DNA of 64,000 nt, taken from assembly GCF_018417635.1 (NCBI RefSeq), contig NZ_CP071007.1, positions 434,001-498,000 on the forward strand, written 5' to 3'. The DNA is from Pseudomonas sp. SORT22 (GTDB lineage: Bacteria > Pseudomonadota > Gammaproteobacteria > Pseudomonadales > Pseudomonadaceae). The notes beneath the pieces were generated by a model, which worked only from the letters and a program-made list of their open reading frames with translations, was not told the DNA's origin and did not search any database. Below are positions 45,278-53,200 of the stretch, in pieces. A program made the position numbers and the translations under genes. Within the stretch, counting starts at the first letter, position 1; every line of letters begins with the position of its first letter.

Positions 45278-46480
45278 ATGCAATCGCGCCTGTCTGCCGC
45301 ACGAATCGCGATGTTCCTCTGCGGATGCGCCGCGTTTCTGCCGCTCTACGCTACCCAGGGCATCCTCGCCGAGCTGGCGCAGAGCTTCGCCGTGGATGCG
45401 CGGCACGTCAGCTGGAGCATCACCGCCACGACCCTGGCCGTGGCCCTGGTCGCGCCCTTCGTCGGCGTGCTGACCCGGCGCTGGAGCCAGAAGACCGTGC
45501 TGGTGGCGGCAACCCTGTTGCTCAGCGTGCCGGGCTTGATGCTGGCAGGGGCCAGTGACCTGAACAGCCTGCTGTTCTGGCGCTTTGTCCAGGGCATGCT
45601 GATCCCGGTGATCTTCGCCACCAGCGTGGCTTACGTCGGCGAGCGCTGGCAGGGGGCGAAAGTCACCGAAGTTACCAGCCTGTACGTCTCCGGGACCATT
45701 CTCGGCGGTTTCGCCGGGCGTTTTCTGACCGGGGTCATGACCCAATACCTGGGCTGGCGCGAAGCGTTCATCCTGCTGGCGTTGCTGACCGTGCTGATCG
45801 GCCTGAGCATTCACCGGCTGCTGCCCAGCGGCGCGCGCCTGATCGAAATCACCATCGCCAACAGTCGTATCAGCATGCTGCGCAACCGACCGTTGCTGGC
45901 GGCCTATCTGGTTGGTTTCTGTGTGCTGTTTTCGCAGATCGCCACCTTCACCTATGTCGGCCTGCACCTGCTGGCCGCGCCGTTCAACCTTGGCGTTGCC
46001 GCGCTGGGTTCGGTTTATGCGGTGTTTTTGCTGGCGCTGGTGGTCACGCCGATTGCCGGCAAGCTGGCCAGCGCCAGGCCGCCGGCGCACTTGGTGGTAT
46101 TCGCCGGGGTACTGGGGCTGCTGGGCTCGATGCTGACCTTGCTCAGCAGCCTGTGGTGGATCGTGCTGGGGCTGGCGCTCAGTTCCACCGGCGTGTTCCT
46201 GGCCCAGGCGGCGGCCAATGCCTTTGTTACGTCCACTGCCAGGCACAACAAGGCCGGCGCGGTGGGCTGCTATCTGACGTTCTATTACCTGGGCGGCAGC
46301 GTCGGTGCGCTGTTGCCGGCGCTGCTGTGGCAGCGCTGGGGCTGGTCAGGCTGTGTGCCGCTGATCATGGCCGCGCAGTTGCTGGTGATGCTGATCGCCT
46401 GGTTCGGCTGGCAGCCCACCGATTCCACCGACAAGAACGCGTTCAAAGAAACCGCTGACCCCTCCATTACAAGGACGTAA
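45278..46480 (+). CDS. MFS transporter (YnfM-like), first of the cluster
   Basis: 400-residue major facilitator with about 12 membrane segments. MFS signature-like LTRRWSQKTVLVAATLLL in the loop between helices 2 and 3, and FLTGVMTQYLGWREAFILLALL for helix 5-6. Resembles inner-membrane efflux proteins of the YnfM/Bcr type. First gene of a probable operon with the helical protein 8 bp downstream. Divergent from LysR. Substrate unknown. Confidence 0.9.
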   Translation: MQSRLSAARIAMFLCGCAAFLPLYATQGILAELAQSFAVDARHVSWSITATTLAVALVAPFVGVLTRRWSQKTVLVAATLLLSVPGLMLAGASDLNSLLFWRFVQGMLIPVIFATSVAYVGERWQGAKVTEVTSLYVSGTILGGFAGRFLTGVMTQYLGWREAFILLALLTVLIGLSIHRLLPSGARLIEITIANSRISMLRNRPLLAAYLVGFCVLFSQIATFTYVGLHLLAAPFNLGVAALGSVYAVFLLALVVTPIAGKLASARPPAHLVVFAGVLGLLGSMLTLLSSLWWIVLGLALSSTGVFLAQAAANAFVTSTARHNKAGAVGCYLTFYYLGGSVGALLPALLWQRWGWSGCVPLIMAAQLLVMLIAWFGWQPTDSTDKNAFKETADPSITRT

Positions 46481-46488
46481 ATACGCCA

Positions 46489-47313
46489 ATGAACACCGTG
46501 ATAGCCCTGCACAGCAAGCTGCTTTCGATCGTCGAGCCGGTCCTCAATGACATGCCGGCCAGCACCCTCAAGCACGCGTTGTTCGAAGCCTTCTGGGCGG
46601 TAGAAGAAGAGCTGATGGAGATTGAAAAGGCCTTTGCCCTGTTGACTGAGCGCAAGCATTCACCGGCAGTGCTGCGCAAGTTCTTCGCCAGCTGGTCGAA
46701 AACCAACAACTCCGCGGCCAGTGTCTCGGGCCTTGCCAACCGCCTGACCCTGCTGGCCCGCTCCGACGCCGGCTCCATGGCTGCCGACCAGCTGTATCGG
46801 GCCTGCGGCAGCCTGCAGCGGATCACCGATGAAGACCTCGGGGCCCTGGGCAATACCCTGCACGCCGATTTGTTCTACAACATGGCGACGCCCCTCTGCG
46901 GTGATGATCAGTGGATGCTCAAGGCCAACTGCCTGCCTTCGGCCCAGTCCTTCAAGGACTGGACCGATCGCCAGCGCCTGCGCGAGCGCGACCTGCTGCA
47001 AGGCCTGCTGACCACCCTGGTGCATGAGGTTTATACCCACGGCGAGGTCGAGTTCATCCATCCGTTGTTCAAGCAGTGGTTCGTCCGTGACATGGGCATA
47101 CCGGCAGAGCGCGCGCGGGCAACGGTGGCCTGGGTCACCGTGCACACTGGCGGCACCGAGAGCAATCATTTTGCCCACGCGGTGGCGGCGGTCGAGCAGT
47201 TTGTCGAAGCCATGCAGATCAATATCGACCAGGCGGCGGCGCGAGAGATTTTCGAGCACTACCTGCGGTTGAAGGCTGGCGTGATGAAGGAATGCGCCGA
47301 GCTGTTGCACTGA
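46489..47313 (+). CDS. Putative heme-oxygenase-like-fold (HDO/TenA-type) redox protein
   Basis: 274 residues, all-helical, not confidently recognised. It has no signal peptide and no membrane segments. Possible metal-ligand clusters sit at spacing like diiron heme-oxygenase-like oxidases: DEDLGALGNTLHADLF (Asp114, Glu115, His125), and THGEVEF (His184, Glu186) with HTGGTESNHFAHAV (His219, Glu224, His227, His230). Such enzymes (TenA/PqqC/UndA/SznF group) act on small molecules, often next to transporters. It is 8 bp after the first MFS gene, so it is probably cotranscribed. The assignment to this fold is inference. Confidence 0.5.
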   Translation: MNTVIALHSKLLSIVEPVLNDMPASTLKHALFEAFWAVEEELMEIEKAFALLTERKHSPAVLRKFFASWSKTNNSAASVSGLANRLTLLARSDAGSMAADQLYRACGSLQRITDEDLGALGNTLHADLFYNMATPLCGDDQWMLKANCLPSAQSFKDWTDRQRLRERDLLQGLLTTLVHEVYTHGEVEFIHPLFKQWFVRDMGIPAERARATVAWVTVHTGGTESNHFAHAVAAVEQFVEAMQINIDQAAAREIFEHYLRLKAGVMKECAELLH

Positions 47314-47345
47314 CCGCTGGATAGGCCGCGCGCAGGCACAGTTCG

Positions 47346-47375
47346 CTGCCGGCTGAACCCAACTCCGGCAGTTTT
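47346..47375 (+). terminator. Terminator-like hairpin between the redox protein and second MFS genes
   Basis: CTGCCGG (47346-47352) pairs with CCGGCAG (47365-47371) over a 12-nt loop, followed by TTTT. It lies 33 nt after the stop and may end or attenuate the transcript before the second MFS gene. Confidence 0.6.
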
Positions 47376-47384
47376 ATAACGGTC

Positions 47385-47417
47385 GTGGAGCTAGGCCATG
47401 CTACAAGGCAGCTCCAC
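47385..47417 (+). other. Second hairpin 22 nt before the MFS start
   Basis: GTGGAGCT (47385-47392) and AGCTCCAC (47410-47417) form a perfect 8-bp stem with a 17-nt loop, just after the terminator-like hairpin. No known riboswitch is recognised; it could affect translation or attenuation. Confidence 0.45.
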
Positions 47418-47438
47418 TTCGCCGAGTGACGTCCGAGC

Positions 47439-48653
47439 ATGTCCGCCATCCGTACCGAACAAGCTGCCCCTGGCTTTGGCCTGCTGTGCCTGGCCAGCTA
47501 CCTGCTGTCGTTGTCCTATGGCTCGACCTTCCTGTTGTCGCTGTTGGTCAGCAGCCGTGGCGGCAACGAGCAGGATGCCGGGCAGATCATTTCAGTTGCC
47601 ATGCTTAGCACCATCGTCGCCGTACTTGGCAGTGGCCATCTGGCCGACCGCTTGGGTTCGGCACGAGCCATCGCCCTGTCGGCGCTGAGCCTGGTGGCGG
47701 CTTGCCTGGGCTTCGCCCTGGTGCCTGGCACCGGCGCGGGCTTGATGCTCTGCGGCCTGATGCTGGGCCTGGGTTGGGGGGCTTTTTACACCCTGGGCCC
47801 GATCCTGGTGGCCGAGCGGGTCGAAGCCCAGCGGCGTACCCACTGCTTCGCTTTGCTCTCGGGCAGCATGATGAGCGGCATCGGTTCCGGGCCGCTGGCG
47901 GGCAAGCTGGCAGCGCTGTTGCAACTGCCGGTGCAGACGGCGTTCTACACCGCCGCGGGTGCCGCAGTCGCGGGCCTGCTGATCTTCAACCATCTGGCCC
48001 GCCAGCCACGGCACGCCACTCAGCCGGTTGGCATCAGCCGCCGCGCTGGCGCAACCGTACTGGCCTCGCCCGCTCGCTGGCCGGTTCTCATGGTCGGCCT
48101 GGGCGGCGCGATCTTCGGTGGTCTGGGCAGCTTCCAGACCTCTTATGCCGCCGGGCGCGGCCTGGATTATTCGCTGTTCTTCATCGGCTTCATGAGTGCG
48201 GCCATCAGTTGCCGTTTGCTGATCGCCGGCTGGGTGGTCAAGCGTGATGCCTACCGTGCCTCGTGCCTGCTCTCGGGCTTTATCGTGCTCGCCGTGCTGG
48301 CGCTGGGCTGGTGGGTACAGGGCAACCTTGGCTATCTGCTGGCCGCAGCGCTGCTGGGGGTTGGATACGGTCTGAACTATTCGGTAATCAACGGCCTGGC
48401 CGCCAACCAGGCACCGCCCGGGCATACCCCGCAGGCCTTGCTGCTATTCAGCCTGGCGTACTTTCTCGGGGTGTTCGGCTTTCCCTGGCTGGCCGGGCAG
48501 CTGATCGTCAGCGGCGGCACCGAGGCGATGATGCTGTGCCTGCTGCTGGTGGCGTTGCTCAACTGGGCGGTCAGCCTTGGCCGCCTGTTCGGGCGCAGGC
48601 GCGCCCGTAGCGTTGCGCAGGCGTTACTGGTCCGGGGCGATGGCAAACATTAA
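47439..48653 (+). CDS. MFS transporter, second of the cluster
   Basis: 404-residue major facilitator, about 12 hydrophobic segments; SGHLADRLGSARAIALSALSL is the helix 2-3 signature loop. Not closely alike to the first MFS gene. The start at ATG 47439 (MSAIRTEQAAPG) is preceded by two hairpins. It ends inside the convergent LprI-like gene with a 30-bp overlap. Substrate unknown; together with the first transporter it suggests import plus export of related small molecules. Confidence 0.88.
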   Translation: MSAIRTEQAAPGFGLLCLASYLLSLSYGSTFLLSLLVSSRGGNEQDAGQIISVAMLSTIVAVLGSGHLADRLGSARAIALSALSLVAACLGFALVPGTGAGLMLCGLMLGLGWGAFYTLGPILVAERVEAQRRTHCFALLSGSMMSGIGSGPLAGKLAALLQLPVQTAFYTAAGAAVAGLLIFNHLARQPRHATQPVGISRRAGATVLASPARWPVLMVGLGGAIFGGLGSFQTSYAAGRGLDYSLFFIGFMSAAISCRLLIAGWVVKRDAYRASCLLSGFIVLAVLALGWWVQGNLGYLLAAALLGVGYGLNYSVINGLAANQAPPGHTPQALLLFSLAYFLGVFGFPWLAGQLIVSGGTEAMMLCLLLVALLNWAVSLGRLFGRRRARSVAQALLVRGDGKH

Positions 48654-49778
48654 CTGGTCGGCTTCCAGGTAAACGATCGCCTCGCGGCCGATGACATCCA
48701 CCGGGCGAGCGGCAACTGCCTCATGCTCGGGGACGATCTTCTCCAGGCGCTTGGTCACCAGGTCGACCCTCCAGATGCAGGCGAAGCCGCCGTTGTTGTC
48801 GAAGTACAGGACCGGCCGGGTCGGGCTCCAGGTCGGGTTGACCAGGCTCCAGCCGCCGGCATCCTTGTCCATCACCCGGTCGTAGGGGTTGCTGTCGCCG
48901 GTAAGGTGCGGGTAATAGATCAGCAGGCCGGAGTTATCGTGGTTGAGGTCGCCGCTGATCTGCGCCTTGGCGAAACGCTTGCTGTTGGACTCGGCCGCGT
49001 ACAGTTGCGTTGAAGGCTGCGGCGTGGCCTTGGAACCCAGTGTGTAGGCCATGCTTTGCTGCGCCTCGCCGCTCATTTTCTGCCGGTAGTAGAACACCCC
49101 GTCAATGATCCCGGCATAGCGCCGGCCCTGATCGTTGGCGGTGATACTGTTCCAGCCATCAAAGCGCACATTGCGCGCGAACGGGTGCAGGCCAGGGCGT
49201 GCGTCGGAGTATTCGTAGAGGGTGCCGATCGGGCGGCTGTCATAGATATTGCCGGGGTTGCTGCCTTCGTCATCCTGCTTTTCGGCAACGAACAGCACCA
49301 CGTTCAGCACGCCATCGAGGGTGGCAACGTCCACCAGATAGGCAAAACTGTCTTCGCTCATGTCGGCAACGGTGGCCAGGGGAAAGCGCTGCCACGGCTC
49401 ATCCTCGACCTGGGTATAACGCTGGTCGCGGGGCAGGGGCTGCAGGCTTTTGGGGTCAACCTGGGAGAGTGCCGGTACTGGCGTCAGCAGTTTGATCTGC
49501 TGGTCGTAGGCGACTTCCAGGCAGGCGGCAGTCTCGCAGCGGTTACGCACCTCGCGCAGCCAGAAGTTTTCCAGCTCGCGGAAGATCTTGCGGTCCTTGA
49601 GCGGCTTGTAGCGCTCGTTGAGCGTGTCGTCCTTGGCCGACAGCGACGGTGTGGTGCAGATCGCGGTTTCCAGCAGGGTGCTGGCCTTGCTGCAGTCAAA
49701 GCCTGCGGCAAGGGTCGCGGGGCTGTGCAGGCAGGCAGCGAACAGGGCAGCAGGAAGCAAGCGCGCGGCGGCTTTCAT
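48624..49778 (-). CDS. Secreted protein with LprI-like N-terminal domain
   Basis: 384 residues. Signal peptide at about 1-24 (ARLLPAALFAACLHSPATLAAG), then an LprI/YecT-type Cys-rich helical region (DCSKASTLLETAICTTPSLSAKDDTLNERYKPL, with four Cys including RCETAACLEV), and a long C-terminal domain without a recognised family (YTQVEDEPWQRFPLATV through FACIWRVDLVTKRLEK). LprI-like domains inhibit lysozymes; whether this one does is unknown. ATG 49778 selected because the signal peptide starts there. It lies beside the T6SS immunity gene but transcribes the same way, 86 bp after it. Confidence 0.75.
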   Translation of the reverse strand: MKAAARLLPAALFAACLHSPATLAAGFDCSKASTLLETAICTTPSLSAKDDTLNERYKPLKDRKIFRELENFWLREVRNRCETAACLEVAYDQQIKLLTPVPALSQVDPKSLQPLPRDQRYTQVEDEPWQRFPLATVADMSEDSFAYLVDVATLDGVLNVVLFVAEKQDDEGSNPGNIYDSRPIGTLYEYSDARPGLHPFARNVRFDGWNSITANDQGRRYAGIIDGVFYYRQKMSGEAQQSMAYTLGSKATPQPSTQLYAAESNSKRFAKAQISGDLNHDNSGLLIYYPHLTGDSNPYDRVMDKDAGGWSLVNPTWSPTRPVLYFDNNGGFACIWRVDLVTKRLEKIVPEHEAVAARPVDVIGREAIVYLEADQLMFAIAPDQ

Positions 49779-49864
49779 CGGACATCCATGTGAGGTTGAG
49801 CAGGGTGCGGATGATACGTCAGCAAGGGCCATTGCGGAATCTGCCGCAGCAATGTGCCTGGGGT

Positions 49865-50200
49865 TCATTGGCCGTTGAGTTGTGCGCTCAGGTAGCAATG
49901 CAGCTGCTCTGCAATGATCTCTGCGTGTGCAGATTTGACGATCAGGTTAAAAAAATAATATTGCTCGAACAGAGGCTCGATATCGATCTGAGGCACAAGG
50001 TAGAACGCAACATAACTTGTGTAGATCGCTTTCACTGCTTCGGAAATTTCTTCGAGGTCCCCTGACAGATTGGTAATGTCGTAGAAAACATTCTTGTACG
50101 TTTCATTGATGTCGCTGATCTCTATGTAGGGCGCCTGCTGCCGCTCGCACTGTTCCCAGTGGCTCTTCTGATTTTTGCTGTTTCGATGGGTGTAGTTCAT
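49865..50200 (-). CDS. Probable immunity protein to the Rhs toxin
   Basis: 111-residue, acidic, predicted cytoplasmic protein not recognised; no signal peptide. Helical, with EISDINETYKNVFYDITNL, EISEAVKAIYTSYVAFYLV and EPLFEQYYFFNLIV. It begins 2 bp after the rhs stop, so it is coupled to the toxin gene, and it is clearly A/T-richer than the window average, as usual for exchangeable cognate immunity genes. The function is inferred from position only. Confidence 0.65.
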   Translation of the reverse strand: MNYTHRNSKNQKSHWEQCERQQAPYIEISDINETYKNVFYDITNLSGDLEEISEAVKAIYTSYVAFYLVPQIDIEPLFEQYYFFNLIVKSAHAEIIAEQLHCYLSAQLNGQ

Positions 50201-50202
50201 CT

Positions 50203-53200
50203 TCAGTCCTTTATCTTGAAGTCAGTGACGTGGGTCATTTTCCCTTTAGGATCGAGCTTGGCCATGTAGTGGACGTTGACCCCGTTTACTTTACGCTCCA
50301 TTTTTGACCAGCCCTTGCCTTTGAAGTGAGGGTCTCCGATCTGGTCGGGCTTGATGATCTCTATCCCGTTTTCCGGATGTTTCTTGACATGATCCAGAGC
50401 GAACTCTTCGTTGCGGTTCCGGGGTCTGGTGCGCCCCGTTGATTTGCTTTTTACCCGTCGGGGTTTTCGGAAGCTGCATTTCTTCTTCCAACCCAGCGGG
50501 TCGATCCAACCGAGCGGATTCGGTGCGTATTGATAAAGGTTGATGCCCCCCAGCAGGCCGATGGGATCGGGTGTGGTGAAGCGTCCGATATCAGGATCAT
50601 AGAAGCGAAACGTGTTGTAGTGCAGTCCGCTTTCACGATCCAGGTACTGCCCTTGGAACCTGAGATTCTGCTCTTCGAGGTAATATCCTTCGCGGGTTTC
50701 CTGCAGGGTGTTGCCCCATACCAGATAGCTCGCCTGCCAGAGAACGTCACCCTTGAATTCGGTCAATTGCTCTGGCAAGCCGTTAAGGTCGTTGTGGTAG
50801 TAGCGCACGTGTTGTTGTGCGCCAGCGCCGTCGACCCGCGCCAGAGGCTCATGGCTGTCCTGATCATAGAGATAGAGACTGGTTCGGCCATGCTGCTGCT
50901 CCAGCAAAAGGCGCAGTCCATCCCAGGTAAAACGGGTCTTTTCCAGCAGATTGCCAGCATCGTCGTGCTGGCTTTTTTCGACGCGTCGACCCAATGGGTC
51001 ATAACGCATGTTCAGCACCCGTTCTCGGCCGCCGATATGGCTGCGGACCTGGATCAAGCGGTGTTCTGCGTCGTAGCTGAACCGTTGCACGCCGTGGCGG
51101 CTGCTACGTTTTTCGATCATCCGACCAAAGGCGTCGTAGCGATACCGCTTGTCTTGGTAAGAAAGCAAACGATTATGGCGGACAAGGCCCTTTCCGAGCT
51201 CTGAACCGTCGAGCAGATTAGCCGCAGCATCATAGGCAAAGACTTCGCTCTGGCCCTGACCTGTGTTCTGGCTGGCCATGATGCGAGCGCTGGCATCGTA
51301 ATGCAGCAGTTGCTGGTGCTGGCCTGCAAGATCCTGATTGAAACGACCGATCAAATTGTCGGCAGGATCGAAGTCAAAGCGTTGTTGAACGGGCGCTGGT
51401 AGCTGTGGCGGCTGCTGGAGTGAACGACGCAGCCGGGAGCGCAGGCGGCCGCTACGGTCGTACTCGCTGCGGGTGCAGAGCTGTCCCTGGGAGCGAAACA
51501 CTTCTCGATGCAGGCGGTCGCGCTCGAAGTCACAGATCACCTGGCCATCGAGATTGAGCTGGTGCAGATGGCCACTGCCATAGTAAAGACGATTTAGCCA
51601 GCGGCCGTCGCCCAGTCGGGTCTGGGTCAAGTTGCCAAGTTCATCGTAGTAGTGCTGCAGTAAGCCGGCCTGACTGCAGTCCTCAACAAGCTGTCCGAGT
51701 TCGTCGTAGCCGAATTCCAATTGTTCGCTGTTGCCGCTGGTATCGGTGAAACAGATGGCGATCAGGTGATCAAGTGCGTCGTAGCTGTACTCGGTTAATC
51801 CATCGTCAGTGCGTTTTTGGATTACCCGGCCGGCTGCATCCAGTTGGTAGTGGTGACAGATCGGTTTGAGTGTCGGCTCGTTGTCGTCGGGCGCCGGGAC
51901 ATACGTCTGAGCCGTAACGTTGTTCAGCGCATCATAGTGATAACAGCGGGTGCTTGAATCCAGATACTGTTGCTGGGTCAAGCGATCTCCTTGATCCCAG
52001 GCGAAGCGATAACGCTCACCATTTTCGTTGGTCAGCGTGAGCAAACGGCCGTAGGCGTCATAGCCGTACTGAACTTTGCGCCCGTGCGGATCGATGCGCA
52101 GGTGCAGCTGACCGCGACGGGTATAGAGGAACTGGGTGGTGTGCCCGGCCGGGTCGGTATGGGTACTGAGCTGACCGTTGCAGTGATACTGGTAAAGGTC
52201 GCTGCGCCCATCCGGTAACCGTCGCAGTTGCAAGCGGCCTCGTGCGTCGTATTCATATTCGGTACGTTCGCCGAGGGCGTCGGTGACAGATTGTAGATGG
52301 CCACGACGGTCATAGTTCATACGGGTGGGATAGCCCGAACAGTCAACCTGCTCACTGAGCAGGCCGTAATCATTCCAGCGCAAGTGTTGGCGCTTGCCTG
52401 TAGCGTCGATCACCTCTACCACTTGGCCTCGTTCGTCGTAGCGATAGCGAGTTATGTTGCCTTGTGGGTCGGTTTCACTGCTGCAGTTGCCGCGCTGATC
52501 GTAGCGATAGCTTCGCCGATTGCCTGCGTAGTCGGTCTCTACTCGGGGTAGAGACCAATGCTCCAGCCATAGGGTTGACTCGCTGCGCCCGAGTGGGTCG
52601 ATGCTTTCGCACAGGTTGCCGGACTCATCGTACAGGTATTGCCATTGCCCACCTTGCGGGTCGGTGGCAGCGAGCAACTGGCGCTCGTCGTTCCACTCGA
52701 AGCACCAGGTGTGGCCGAGGGCGTCGGTGTATTGGGTGATCTGGTACTGCGGGTTCCAGTGGCGACTGCTGACCCGTTGCAGGCTGTCGGTGATCCGGGT
52801 GATGCCGGCCTCGATGTCGTAGTCGAAACGATACTCGTCGCCATCATCGGTCCAGTGCCGAGCGACGCGCCAGTCGTCCGCAGTGCGAGTCCATTCGTAG
52901 AAGCAGCGCAGGCCGCTGGGCAACTGGTGCTCGACCATGCGTCGGCCCTGGTCGTAGCTGAAGCTGCGTTGCAACTGGCCATTGGCGTCGCGCACCTGGG
53001 CCAGGTCGCCGTTGTCGTCATAACCATAACTGACCAACAGTTCGGTTGCGCCGTCGCTATACAGGCGCTCGAGAGAACTGATCCGCCCTGGCCATTGAGT
53101 GCTGTAATGCAGTTGTACCTGGATCAAGTCGAAGGTATCGCGCAGACCGGTCAAACGACCACTGGCGTCGTAATCAAGATAGATGCGGTTATCGTTGCGG

